Assembly (NCBI GenBank): GCA_051883455.1
Contig: JBJETT010000002.1
Span: forward strand, 1 to 64,000
Direction: 5' to 3'
DNA length: 64,000 nt
DNA from: HGM11368 sp051883455
GTDB lineage: Bacteria > Bacillota > Clostridia > Christensenellales > UBA3700
Position 1 is the first letter of the stretch, and every line of letters starts with the position of its first letter. The notes below the pieces were generated by a model. That model saw nothing but the letters and a program-made list of their open reading frames with translations, was not told the DNA's origin and ran no database searches. The translations under genes and the position numbers were made by a program. Of this stretch, positions 51,765 through 61,600 are shown piece by piece.

Positions 51765-53006
51765 ATGGATATGAAACAAAAAGTATTAGATACGATGAAT
51801 AGGGTCTACCACAGTTCCCTTACTTCCACCAGCGGAGGCAATATCTCGACGATTGACCAAGACGGACACATCTTTATCACGCCGAGCAGTAAGGACAAAG
51901 GAACGTTGTCGGTAGACGATATAGCAGAAGTATTGCCCGACGGAACTCGCCTCGGGCAGTACCCTCCGTCTATGGAGCTTCCTTTCCACAGCAATATTTA
52001 CAAGATGAGGAGTGACCTCAAAGCAGTCGTACACGCTCATGCACCTGCCGTAGTTGCTTACGCTACGGCTCGCAGAGTGCCCGATTCTTCGGTGGCAAGA
52101 GCCTATGAGGACGTTTTGGGCGAGGTAGTCGGCTCGTGCTACGAGCTCCCGGGTAGTCTAAAGCTCGGCGATATCGTCAAGTCTAAGTTCGAAGAGGGCT
52201 ACAACGCCGTGATGATGGACAATCACGGAGCAACGGTAGCCGACAGCGATCTCGACAAGGCGTTTATGCGTTACGAAACGTTGGATTTTCTATGCCAGAC
52301 CCTCATCAACGCAAGTATGTTGGGTGGAGTCAACAAACCTAAGAGAGTAGAATTGCAAAAGACGGATATTTGCGTAATAGAAGATAAGAGCGGACAATTT
52401 GAGGCGCAAAAGAAAGAAATATGCGACTTTTGCGTAAGAAGCTACAACAACAAGCTTATGTCCTCGACCTTCGGTACTATTGCCGTGAGAGCGGGCGAGG
52501 GATTTTTGTTCAATCCCGACAGCGTGGATAGAAAGAAGGTTCAACCTGATGATATCGTCTATTGCGTAGGTGGCAATCTTTCTTCCTTTGAAAGCACCAA
52601 ATATCTTGCGTATATCAAGGAGATTTTCGACACCAAGCCAGAGGTCAACTGTGTGATGATATCGATGCCAAGCGCGACTATGGGCTTTGCCGTATCTCAC
52701 AAGCCACTCAACGCTCGCCTCATTCCCGAGAGTTACATAATGCTCAAAGACGTAACGCGCGCAGAGTACGACGTCATCGCTAGTGCAGACAAGGTCGCAG
52801 GCTTACTTTCGACCACGGCTCCCGCACTCATCATCGACAACGAGGGCGTATTTACCATAGGCAAAAACGTGACCAAGGCATTCGATAGATTGGAAGTGCT
52901 AGATTACAGTGCGCGCTCAATTATATCGGCGCTCGCTATTGCCGATATCGTGCCAATCAACGACGAGCAAGTCAAAGAAATCAACGATACTTTCAACGGG
53001 TGGTAA
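51765..53006 (+). CDS. Tandem class II aldolase/adducin protein, probable L-fuculose-1-phosphate aldolase
   Basis: A 413-residue protein made of two class II aldolase domains. The first (1-200) has the zinc ligands His90, His92 (HAH) and His154 (NHG) and Glu71, equivalent to E. coli FucA His92, His94, His155 and Glu73. The second (about 210-413) keeps the fold pattern (STFGTIAVR) but has SMPSAT for HxH and NEG for NHG, so it should not bind zinc. It splits L-fuculose 1-phosphate to lactaldehyde and dihydroxyacetone phosphate, judged from its place between fucI and the kinase. The start is 2 bases after fucI, with no good ribosome site. Confidence 0.85.
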   Translation: MDMKQKVLDTMNRVYHSSLTSTSGGNISTIDQDGHIFITPSSKDKGTLSVDDIAEVLPDGTRLGQYPPSMELPFHSNIYKMRSDLKAVVHAHAPAVVAYATARRVPDSSVARAYEDVLGEVVGSCYELPGSLKLGDIVKSKFEEGYNAVMMDNHGATVADSDLDKAFMRYETLDFLCQTLINASMLGGVNKPKRVELQKTDICVIEDKSGQFEAQKKEICDFCVRSYNNKLMSSTFGTIAVRAGEGFLFNPDSVDRKKVQPDDIVYCVGGNLSSFESTKYLAYIKEIFDTKPEVNCVMISMPSATMGFAVSHKPLNARLIPESYIMLKDVTRAEYDVIASADKVAGLLSTTAPALIIDNEGVFTIGKNVTKAFDRLEVLDYSARSIISALAIADIVPINDEQVKEINDTFNGW

Positions 53007-53007
53007 G

Positions 53008-54459
53008 ATGAAAAGAGTTTTGGCAATAGACCTAGGCGCAAGTAGCGGTAGAGGAATAGTATTCGAGTGCGACGGTGGTAAAATGAACTATCAAGAGGTT
53101 CATAGATTTGACAACAACGCCGTCAAGGTTGGAGACACTTTGCGTTGGGACGTCGATATGCTTTTGAGAGAAATCACGACCTGTATCGAGTTATCGACTG
53201 CTAGCGGACGAAAAATCGACTCTATCGGTATAGATACTTGGGGCGTTGACTACGGCGTAGTCGATAGCAGAGGCAATATCAAGGAGATGCCGTATCACTA
53301 TCGTGACTCTCGTACGTCGGGGTGTATTGACAAGCAAGAGTTGCTCACCAAAAGAGAGACCTTCGACATGGCGGGCATATCTCTCAACGAGTTCAACACC
53401 TCATACCAACTCATCGCACAACAAAAGAGCAACAAGGTCGTCGAGGGCGACACCATACTCTACATGCCCTATTTGCTAGGCTATATGCTCACCGGCAAAA
53501 TGGCTAGCGACGCCACTATTGCAACGACCAGTGGATTTTATCTTGACGGATACAATAGAGGTTTTCTAGACAAGTTAGGTTTGAATGATAGCAATTTTGC
53601 TCCAGTCAAACCCGTAGGAAGCGTGCTTGGCAATCTCAAAGAGGAAATCAAAGCCAAACTCAATCTAACTTACGATATCCCCGTTATACTCACGTGCGGG
53701 CACGATACGGCGTGCGCAATCATGACGGTTATGCAAGAGGAAAAACAACCTCTCTACGTCAGCAGCGGCACTTGGTCGCTATTCGGCACGCTATCGGATA
53801 AGCCAATCGTCAACGACGTAACTTACTCGCAAGGCTACACCAACGAGATAGGATTTGGCGACAAGATATGTCTACTCAAAAATATTATGGGTATGTGGAT
53901 AATCCAAGAGTGTAGACGCGAGTGGATAAAAAAGCAACCTATAAGTTGGTCGCAGATAGTTGAAGAATGTCAAAAAGTCGACGAGTTTAAGGGTTATATC
54001 AACGTAGCCGACAATATCTTTTCTCCGCCTTTCGGCATGGATGAGAGAATAGTCAAATACGTGAGAGATACTCAAGGGGTTCAACTCAAGGGTATAGGCG
54101 AAATTGCTCGTTGTGTGTACAATTCTTTGGCTATGGAATACCGCTACGCCTTAGAGGGCTTGCAAGCAATTACGGGTAAGACTTACGATACGTTGCATAT
54201 CATTGGCGGAGGCACCAACAATCACTTGCTCAATCAAATGGTGGCGGACTGTCTCGGTGTCAAGGTCGTAGGCGGCTGTGTGGAAGCTACGGCGATAGGC
54301 AACGCACTCGGTCAATTATACGGACTTGGCGTAGTCAAGGACACGAACGAAGCTTATGCTTTGGCGCAAACCACATTCGAGCCTATCGAGTTTGTTCCTA
54401 GCCCCGATAGAGAGATATGGGATAGAGAATATAGTCAATATCTTCGACTAAAAAAGTGA
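53008..54459 (+). CDS. FGGY-family carbohydrate kinase (rhamnulokinase-like; L-fuculokinase by context)
   Basis: A 483-residue sugar kinase with the ASKHA fold. The N-terminal phosphate loop is AIDLGASSGRG, the substrate segment is DTWGVDYG, and the C-terminal ATP-binding segment is IIGGGTNNHLLNQM, typical of rhamnulokinases. Because it sits directly after fucose isomerase and aldolase genes, it most likely phosphorylates L-fuculose; rhamnulose or both are possible, since related kinases act on both. It starts one base after the aldolase stop. Confidence 0.88.
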   Translation: MKRVLAIDLGASSGRGIVFECDGGKMNYQEVHRFDNNAVKVGDTLRWDVDMLLREITTCIELSTASGRKIDSIGIDTWGVDYGVVDSRGNIKEMPYHYRDSRTSGCIDKQELLTKRETFDMAGISLNEFNTSYQLIAQQKSNKVVEGDTILYMPYLLGYMLTGKMASDATIATTSGFYLDGYNRGFLDKLGLNDSNFAPVKPVGSVLGNLKEEIKAKLNLTYDIPVILTCGHDTACAIMTVMQEEKQPLYVSSGTWSLFGTLSDKPIVNDVTYSQGYTNEIGFGDKICLLKNIMGMWIIQECRREWIKKQPISWSQIVEECQKVDEFKGYINVADNIFSPPFGMDERIVKYVRDTQGVQLKGIGEIARCVYNSLAMEYRYALEGLQAITGKTYDTLHIIGGGTNNHLLNQMVADCLGVKVVGGCVEATAIGNALGQLYGLGVVKDTNEAYALAQTTFEPIEFVPSPDREIWDREYSQYLRLKK

Positions 54460-54510
54460 GTCGGCTGTTTTGCAACTAAGCTAGTTATAGCCACGACACA
54501 ACAATTCTAC

Positions 54511-54537
54511 AACGCTATCCAAAAGGGTAGCGTCTTG
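54511..54537 (+). terminator. Probable terminator of the fucose operon
   Basis: CGCTATCC (54513-54520) pairs with GGGTAGCG at 54525-54532; the following TCTTGTCATTTTC is a poor T-run. Confidence 0.55.
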
Positions 54538-54558
54538 TCATTTTCATAAGTCAGTTGT

Positions 54559-54588
54559 TTGACAGCTAGTATTTACGCAGTTTATAAT
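54559..54588 (+). promoter_or_regulatory. Promoter of the ROK-rlmA operon
   Basis: TTGACA at 54559-54564, 18 bases, TATAAT at 54583-54588; AAAGGTG precedes the ATG. Confidence 0.72.
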
Positions 54589-54631
54589 AGAGTAAAACAA
54601 CCCGTTTACAAAAGTTTTGAAAAGGTGAAAT

Positions 54632-55576
54632 ATGTTCAAACTACAAAGATACGCTCAAACCGTTGCGCAGATTCCAAGTCTTGGCGACGTGGTAGATTAT
54701 CTCAAAAAAAATCAAAAATGCACCATTGCAGATATCGTCGAGGCGACGGGCTTGTCGCACCCGACGGTAGCGCACGCATTGCGTCTAGCTCAAGAGGCGG
54801 ACGTAGCAATTAAGAGGGAGATAGCCACTTCGTCGGGTGGTAGGAGAGCACAAATTTACGCACTCAATCCCGACTTTATACACTATGCGTTGATAGTCGT
54901 AAAAGAAGATGGTGTTGTCTATCAAATTAGAGATTTTGAGGGCAAGGTATTATCTAATATTCAAAAGAAATGCGACAAAAACGACTTTATCGTTGGACTT
55001 ACGAGAATAGTCGAGAATATCAAGATAGAAGACGACTTGGTAGAGCTGTGCGCCATATCTTTGCCGTGCGTTGTCAACGGCACTATGATAGAAGAATGGG
55101 CTAGGCTGGGACTTAGAAAGGTCAATATCGTCGAACAAATCGAAACCAAGACGGGCGTCAAGGTTCGTATCGAAAACGATATGAAGCTCTTATCGTTAGC
55201 GGGTTGTCACGAAGACGACCAAGAGGGAGAAATACACGTATCCTTGTACGTTGATAAAAGCTCCGTAGGCATTGGCGTAAGTATAGACGGCAAAGTTTTC
55301 AAAGGCGCTAGCGGCTATGCCGGAGAAATCAAATATTGTCCTAATATGGGCGGTTTGGTTGGCGACAAGGCGGTAAGGGCAGCGCTCAACGCTATTGCTA
55401 TGTACAATCCACATTCTATGACGGTATTTGCGCAAGACTCTGCCAAAGCGTCGGCATACGTCAACGCTATATCCAAGCGATTGCCCGAATATCTCGTTCC
55501 ACGCTTCGTTATTTACGACGATTACGTAGTTGCCCAAACTCAAGCGTTGTGGGAATTGGTACGAGGCACACTATGA
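54632..55576 (+). CDS. ROK family transcriptional regulator
   Basis: A 314-residue protein with an N-terminal winged helix (about 15-70, IADIVEATGLSHPTVAHALRL as recognition region) and a C-terminal ROK (sugar-kinase-like) domain, with an ExxND-type IENDMK segment and GASGYAGEI. The canonical zinc-binding Cys cluster of ROK proteins is not evident. It probably represses sugar genes; its neighbours (fucose operon upstream, alpha-galactosidase and alpha-glucan genes downstream) are the natural candidates. The stop overlaps the next gene by 4 bp. Confidence 0.85.
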   Translation: MFKLQRYAQTVAQIPSLGDVVDYLKKNQKCTIADIVEATGLSHPTVAHALRLAQEADVAIKREIATSSGGRRAQIYALNPDFIHYALIVVKEDGVVYQIRDFEGKVLSNIQKKCDKNDFIVGLTRIVENIKIEDDLVELCAISLPCVVNGTMIEEWARLGLRKVNIVEQIETKTGVKVRIENDMKLLSLAGCHEDDQEGEIHVSLYVDKSSVGIGVSIDGKVFKGASGYAGEIKYCPNMGGLVGDKAVRAALNAIAMYNPHSMTVFAQDSAKASAYVNAISKRLPEYLVPRFVIYDDYVVAQTQALWELVRGTL

Positions 55577-56394
55577 AGTTCGACAGATTTTTGTGCCCTG
55601 TATGCGGTAATACTCTCGTCTTAGAAGGTAGGACGTGCAAGTGTAGTAAGGGGCATTGTTTTGACGTAGCGAGAGAAAACTACGTCAACCTCAATCTCAG
55701 CCAAAGGTCGGGAGAAAAAATCGGCGACAACAAGGAGATGATAGAGGCAAGGCGTAGATTTTTGGAGCTAGGTCACTATCAACGGCTAGCTGACGAGCTA
55801 GCCGACCTAGTAGGTGAGTATTGCCCTAAGGGGGGAAGCGTGCTTGACCTTGGTTGTGGATACGGATATTATATCTGCCATATTGCCAAAAGGTATGGCG
55901 AAAGCTATCGTTATCTAGCCACGGATATATCCAAAGAAGGAGTCAAAATAGGCGGAAAACTCGATACGTGTATTGATTTTTGCGTTGCCAACTCGTTCAA
56001 TTTGCCACTTGCAGGTAGCAGTATCGACGTGCTTGTTTGTGTCTTTGCGCCTTACGCAATCGACGAAATATGTAGAGTGCTAAAAGAGGGTGGCGTTGCC
56101 ATATTCGTCAGCCCCGCACCATATCATCTATGGGAACTAAAACAAGCAATATACGGTGACAAGGCGTATCCCAAGAGCTTTTCGGTAGACTTCCAACCAC
56201 TCAAGAAGGTGCAGCGCGAAGAACTCGATTATATCTTCACATTGGACACTCATCAACAAATTGATAGTCTTTTGGCAATGACCCCGTATTATTATACGAC
56301 GCCCAAAGACCTGCTTAATCGCTTAGAAAATGTAGAAAAAATACAAATTAGAGCAAATTTTGACATAACGGTAGTCAAAAAGTTGACAATTTGA
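55573..56394 (+). CDS. RlmA-like 23S rRNA (guanine-N1)-methyltransferase
   Basis: A 273-residue SAM-dependent methyltransferase. The N-terminal zinc site has Cys8, Cys11, Cys24 and His28, with the same spacing as E. coli RlmA (5, 8, 21, 25). The DVARENYVNLNLSQ segment follows, then the SAM motif LDLGCGYGYY. The family methylates G745 or G748 in 23S rRNA; the Gram-positive G748 enzyme is linked to tylosin resistance in producers. The ATG overlaps the regulator stop (ATGA), an odd pairing of rRNA modification with a sugar regulator. Confidence 0.88.
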   Translation: MKFDRFLCPVCGNTLVLEGRTCKCSKGHCFDVARENYVNLNLSQRSGEKIGDNKEMIEARRRFLELGHYQRLADELADLVGEYCPKGGSVLDLGCGYGYYICHIAKRYGESYRYLATDISKEGVKIGGKLDTCIDFCVANSFNLPLAGSSIDVLVCVFAPYAIDEICRVLKEGGVAIFVSPAPYHLWELKQAIYGDKAYPKSFSVDFQPLKKVQREELDYIFTLDTHQQIDSLLAMTPYYYTTPKDLLNRLENVEKIQIRANFDITVVKKLTI

Positions 56395-56410
56395 CATAAA
56401 ATATTATAAT
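56383..56410 (+). promoter_or_regulatory. Promoter of the CBM20 gene
   Basis: TTGACA at 56383-56388, 16 bases, TATAAT at 56405-56410, overlapping the end of the RlmA-like gene. Confidence 0.68.
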
Positions 56411-56445
56411 TATTGTCAGTTAGTTATTAATTTGGAGGTACAAAT

Positions 56446-56769
56446 ATGGAAGATAAAGTATGTTGCGTAACTTTTTACGTAGACAACAAGACCGATAAGG
56501 ACGTTGATTGCGTATACATCTGTGGCAATCATCCTAAGCTTGGCAATTGGAATCCTGCTAAAGCGCTCAAAGTAAAGAAGGACAACGGCATTTTTAGAAT
56601 CGTTAGAAGATTTGATGAAGGAACTACTTTGGAATACAAAGTACTTTGCAAGCCTAATTGGGAAGGCGTGGACAAAGGAATGTGGGGCGAAGAAATCGTC
56701 AACCACACCGTAGTCGTTGAGAGCGCAACAAAGAGTCCCGTTACCGTATACAACTGGCGTCAAAACTAA
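56446..56769 (+). CDS. Stand-alone CBM20-like starch/glycogen-binding protein
   Basis: A 107-residue protein consisting of a single carbohydrate-binding module of the CBM20 type: VYICGNHPKLGNWNPAKAL in the N-terminal half, and LEYKVLCKPNWEGVDKG, with aromatic residues likely to stack on alpha-glucan, in the second. There is no signal peptide and no catalytic domain, so it acts inside the cell. It precedes an alpha-galactosidase and the MalQ-pullulanase fusion, so a role in holding glycogen or maltodextrin for those enzymes is inferred. GGAGG precedes the ATG, and a terminator follows. Confidence 0.82.
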   Translation: MEDKVCCVTFYVDNKTDKDVDCVYICGNHPKLGNWNPAKALKVKKDNGIFRIVRRFDEGTTLEYKVLCKPNWEGVDKGMWGEEIVNHTVVVESATKSPVTVYNWRQN

Positions 56770-56792
56770 TAGGGGTTAGACCAATCAACAAG

Positions 56793-56829
56793 CAATACGT
56801 CTCGTCAATCGACGGGCCGTATTTTTTTG
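56793..56829 (+). terminator. Terminator of the CBM20 gene
   Basis: A two-part stem (AATACG/CGTATT and CGTC/GACG with an internal loop) is followed by T7. Confidence 0.8.
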
Positions 56830-56860
56830 TGGGAAGTACAAACCGCTTCAAAATAGGGTA

Positions 56861-56889
56861 TTGTCAACTATTTTTATTTATGTTATAAT
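56861..56889 (+). promoter_or_regulatory. Promoter of the alpha-galactosidase gene
   Basis: TTGTCA at 56861-56866, 17 bases, TATAAT at 56884-56889. Confidence 0.75.
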
Positions 56890-56915
56890 AATTAAAATAT
56901 AACGTGGAGAGAGTT

Positions 56916-58559
56916 ATGCTAGAAAACTATTATTTACATATCAGATACAAGGACGGACGAGAAGTCAAAACCGCCACGATGAGCAACGACGATTTTACGC
57001 TCAATTACGTCAAAAACAACGCCTGTCTTACTCTGAATATCAAGGTAAACATTCCTATCGAGATAGACAAGGTTTGGCTTGAGATGGAATATGATTTTGC
57101 GCCCGGCGACAGGTTTTTTGCCAACGGCTACCAGTCTTGGACCGACAGCAGAGAGTTTACTTGCAACCAAAGAATGGCTGACCAAGGCTTGCTCAACAAG
57201 ACGCCAATCGGCAAGATGTTAGGTATGATCAATTACGGCGACTACACGTGGGTTGAACAACCTAAGAAGAAAGGGCAATTCCACTCTCACGGATACGCTT
57301 ACGTTCGCAGAGGCGACGAGATAGATTTCGTAGGCTCTCTCAGCGACAAGGACGGCTACACCGTTATTCAAGCAGATATGAATGCCAACCGTATACGCAT
57401 ATACAAGGACGTGGAGGGCGTATTGATTGACAATACCTACACGCTATTTAGTCTCATATCACTCAAGGGCGAGTACAACGAAGTCTTTGACAAATACTTT
57501 GCAATGATGGGCATACCGAGACCAATGTATCCCGTCATCAAAGGATATACTACTTGGTACAATTATTATCAAAATATTAGCGAGAGCATCGTGCTCAACG
57601 ACCTCGAAAGCATTGCTTCCACGGGGCTTATCAACACCTTCCAAATCGACGACGGCTATCAGACCAAGGTAGGCGAATGGAAGAGTATCGACACGGTCAA
57701 ATTCCCTAACGGTCTTGACGGCATTGTCAAGGCTATACACGCCAAGGGCTTGCAAGCAGGCTTGTGGATGGCGCCGTTTGGCGTTCAAAAGAACTCACAA
57801 TTAGTGGAGCAACATCCCGACTGGTTTGTCAAAGGCGCAGACGGTAAAAAGATAGTCTGTGGTGCCAACTGGGGCGGATTTTACGCTTTGGATATTTACA
57901 ACAAAGAGGTTAGAGCGTATATCAAAGATTGCTTTGCTTATTACTGCAATATGGGCTTTGACCTATTCAAACTCGACTTTTTGTATTGCGCTGCTATGGT
58001 GCCTAATTACAACAAATCTAGAGCAACTATCATGTACGACGCGATTACTTTGATTAGAGAATGTGTGGGCGACAGAAAGATACTCGGTTGCGGAACTCCG
58101 CTTATGCCATGCTTTGGCAGAGTGGAATATATGAGAATAGGCGCCGATATGGGGCTTAGTTGGAAAGAGGGCTTTATCCAAAAGATATCTCATCGTGAGG
58201 ACGTGTCGAGTCAAGGAGCGGTATATAATATCTTGTATCGCAGACACCTCAACAAGAGGGCGTTTATGTGCGATCCCGACGTCTTCACTATTAGGGATTA
58301 CAACGTCAAGTTTACCCCTTCGCAACAACAGCTTCTTGCCACTATCATCAAGATATTCGGCTCGGTTTTGTTTACCAGCGACGACGTGGGCAGATACGAC
58401 GACACTCAAAAGAAACTCTTTGCCGAGGTGATGAGCGAGTGCGAGATATGGGTAGAAGACGTCACCCAAATAGGCAACGAGGTCACCGTCAAATATAGCG
58501 TAGACGGCGACGATAGAGTACTTAAATTTGATATGAAAAACTGCCAAAAATTATCCTAA
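56916..58559 (+). CDS. GH36-type alpha-galactosidase (melibiase)
   Basis: A 547-residue intracellular glycosidase with an N-terminal beta domain (1-200) and a TIM barrel. FQIDDGYQTKVGEW, LWMAPFGVQ, and LFKLDFLY with the nucleophile Asp fit the GH36/GH-D clan. RIGADMGLSW supplies the probable acid/base Asp. It is shorter than the 730-residue GH36 group I enzymes and belongs with the shorter, less studied subgroup. It should release galactose from raffinose-type or other alpha-galactosides. GGAGAG precedes the ATG at 56916. The next gene is a MalQ-pullulanase fusion, so an alpha-glucan role is also possible. Confidence 0.82.
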   Translation: MLENYYLHIRYKDGREVKTATMSNDDFTLNYVKNNACLTLNIKVNIPIEIDKVWLEMEYDFAPGDRFFANGYQSWTDSREFTCNQRMADQGLLNKTPIGKMLGMINYGDYTWVEQPKKKGQFHSHGYAYVRRGDEIDFVGSLSDKDGYTVIQADMNANRIRIYKDVEGVLIDNTYTLFSLISLKGEYNEVFDKYFAMMGIPRPMYPVIKGYTTWYNYYQNISESIVLNDLESIASTGLINTFQIDDGYQTKVGEWKSIDTVKFPNGLDGIVKAIHAKGLQAGLWMAPFGVQKNSQLVEQHPDWFVKGADGKKIVCGANWGGFYALDIYNKEVRAYIKDCFAYYCNMGFDLFKLDFLYCAAMVPNYNKSRATIMYDAITLIRECVGDRKILGCGTPLMPCFGRVEYMRIGADMGLSWKEGFIQKISHREDVSSQGAVYNILYRRHLNKRAFMCDPDVFTIRDYNVKFTPSQQQLLATIIKIFGSVLFTSDDVGRYDDTQKKLFAEVMSECEIWVEDVTQIGNEVTVKYSVDGDDRVLKFDMKNCQKLS

Positions 58560-58577
58560 GCAACTATTACAATAATT

Positions 58578-58597
58578 GCACCGCCACGAGGCGGTGC
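58578..58597 (+). repeat. GC-rich intercistronic hairpin before the MalQ-pullulanase gene
   Basis: A perfect 8-bp stem GCACCGCC/GGCGGTGC closes an ACGA tetraloop. No T-run follows, so it is not a normal terminator; it may stabilise or separate mRNA parts. Confidence 0.7.
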
Positions 58598-58617
58598 ACA
58601 TCGATAAATTTACAGCT

Positions 58618-61600
58618 ATGAATTGTACACAATCTATCAACAACCAACGTATTAGTGGCATATTGATGCCGATTTCCGCATTGCCGTCGCCTTACGCAAT
58701 AGGTACTTTTGGCGAGTCGGCATACCGATTTATAGATTTTTTAGTAGACGCGGGTCAAAGCGTCTGGCAAGTACTACCGCTCGTGCCGACGGGTATGGGT
58801 GGCTCTCCCTATCAATCAATCAGCGCACAGGCTATCGACGTCAACTATATTGACCTAGAGGCTTTGCGAGAGCAAGGCTTGTTGACTTCTAAGCACTTGC
58901 AAGAGTTGAGAGCTATCAACGGAGAGCGGGTAGATTACGATAGACTTACCCCAATCAAGCTTCGACTTTTGCGCACAGCCTACGACAAATATGAGCCAAC
59001 CCAAGATTATCTCGATTGGGTCAATGGCAAGAGCTTTTTGAACTACGCAGTGTTTATGGCTCTCAAAGAGCAAGACGAAGCGCCTTGGTACGAGTGGCAA
59101 TGCTATCGTATTTTTAACGAAACAGAGATAGAGCGTTACGCCGAGCAAAACGCCTACGAAGTGGGATTTTATCTTTGGACGCAATGGGTAGCACATGAGC
59201 AATGGCTCAAGTTGAGAAGCTACGCTAATTCCAAGGGCGTCAAGATAATGGGCGATATGCCTATTTACGTTGCCTTGGACAGCGTAGAGGTATGGAGCCA
59301 ACCGCAAAATTTCCAATTAGACGACAATTTCGTTCCCAAAGCCGTAGCGGGCGTTCCACCCGATTATTTTTGCGAAGAAGGACAACTATGGGGCAATCCT
59401 CTATACGATTGGGACAAGATGAAAGAGGACGGCTTTGCGTGGTGGAACAAGCGTATCGCTCAGGCATTTGAGCTGTACGACGTGGTGCGTATCGACCATT
59501 TTAGAGCTATGGACAGATACTACAGCGTGCCTTATGGGGCAAAGAACGCCATAGACGGCGAGTGGAAACAAGGCGTCGGCTTCGATTTGTTTGCCGACAA
59601 GCTGGGGCTCGACATAGTTGCCGAGGACTTGGGACTTATCGACGACGGCGTAAGACAGCTTTTGTCCAAGACGGGCTATTGCGGTATGAGAGTGGTTCAG
59701 TTCGGCATGGACGGCGACGTGGACAGCGACAACAGACCAAGCAACTATCCTCGCAAGAGCATAGCCTATACGGGCACGCACGACAACGCGACCTTGATGC
59801 AATTTATTTGTCAAAGTGACAAGGCGAGGTTGTCGCAACTCAAGCGTAGCATCAAGGACGAGTGTTCGTTGATGGATATACCGTGCCAATGCGATAGTGC
59901 CAAGGATATTGCCGACACTCTCATAAGGTTGGTTTATGCAAGTAGGTCCAACGTAGCTATCGTACCTTTTGCCGATTGGCTGTATCTTGGCGACGAGGGT
60001 AGAGTCAACACCCCGGGCACTGTGTCCAACCTCAACTGGAGCTGTCGTATAGACTTCCCTAGCGACAAAGAACTAGGCAAGATTGCCAAGAATATCAAAA
60101 AGATAACTCGCCTTTTCGATAGAACGGGCAAGGTAGACAGACCACCAAAGACCAAGTTTGATTTGGGCGTCAACGTAAGTGGAAAAGCCACAACCTTTGC
60201 CGTTTGGTCACCGCCTACCAATTACGCCAAGGTCAAGATTTTTGACACGGCTTTTGACTCAAACCTTATAGCCGCCTACGATATGACCAAGGACGGAGAC
60301 GTCTTCCGTTGTACGGTAGCTCAAGACTTGACGGGCAAATTTTACGCCTACGAGATAGACGGCAAAGAGTGCGTAGACCCTTACGCCCGAGCAGTCGGCG
60401 TCAACGGATGTCGAGCAATGATAGTCGATCTTTCTCGTACCGATCCCGACGGTTGGGAGCAAGACAAATATCACGGCAACGCAACCCCGATAATATGGGA
60501 AGTGCATATAAGAGATTTTAGCATTAGTATGCCCGATACCTTTGAAGTTAGAGGCAGATACGGCGGTTTTGCTACGGGATACAAGACTATTTGTGGCAAG
60601 GCGTGTCTTGTCGATTATCTCAAGCAGTTGGGTGTGACATACGTTCAACTTTTGCCTATCGCCGACTTTGAGAGTGTGGACGAGAGAGAATTTTGGCAAC
60701 GCAACTGGGGCTACGACCCGTGCAACTTCAACGTGCCGGAGGGCTCTTACAGTTCCAACCCTTACGACCCTGAGACAAGGATACGAGAACTCAAACAACT
60801 AGTCTTGACCTTGCACGACAATGGCATAGGAGTAATTGCCGACGTGGTGTACAATCATACCTATCGCACCGAGGACTCCAACCTTGAGGCAGTAGCTAAA
60901 GATTGCTATTATCGCAAGTTCGCCGATGGTAAATTCTTCAACGGCTCGGGGTGTGGCAACGAGATTGCCACCGAGAAGCCTATGGTGCGTCAGTTTATCA
61001 TAGATTCGCTCACTTATTGGGTAGAAGAATACCATATCGACGGCTTTAGATTTGACCTTATGGGACTGTACGATATCGACACCGTCGTTGCAATACGAAG
61101 TAAGCTTGACGAATTGGAAGCTAAGCTTGGCAAGAGCATATTGACTTACGGTGAGCCGTGGTGGGCTTTGCCACCTGCTCCTTGGATAGTGCCTGCCGAT
61201 ACGTCCAACCTTGCACTACTTCCCGACAAGGTGGGAGTGTTCAACTCTTCGTATCGTGACGGACTTAGGGGCGACAATCATTTATCGCGAGGATTTTTGC
61301 AAGGAATGGCAGTATCTTTGAGTGCCGTTATGAGCGGAATAGAAGGGGCGAGCGATAAGCGTGACGGAGTCGTCTTTAAGCTCAATAGCCCAAGCCAAAA
61401 CGTATGCTATATGTCGGCGCACGACAACTACGCACTCTACGACCAGCTCAAAGCCACTATGCCTAACGAGAGAGAAATCAAGATAGCCACCAAGTTCGGC
61501 GCGTTTTTCGTTATGAGTTCTTTGGGGCTTGCCTTTATGCAAGCGGGCGAAGAGTTTTGTCGTACCAAGCAAATGAACGACAATAGCTACAACGCGGGCG

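Noticed and set aside
58576..58617. TTG start extending the MalQ-pullulanase fusion
   Set aside because: It lies at the edge of the hairpin at 58578-58597, has no ribosome site, and the added residues do not resemble amylomaltase N termini.
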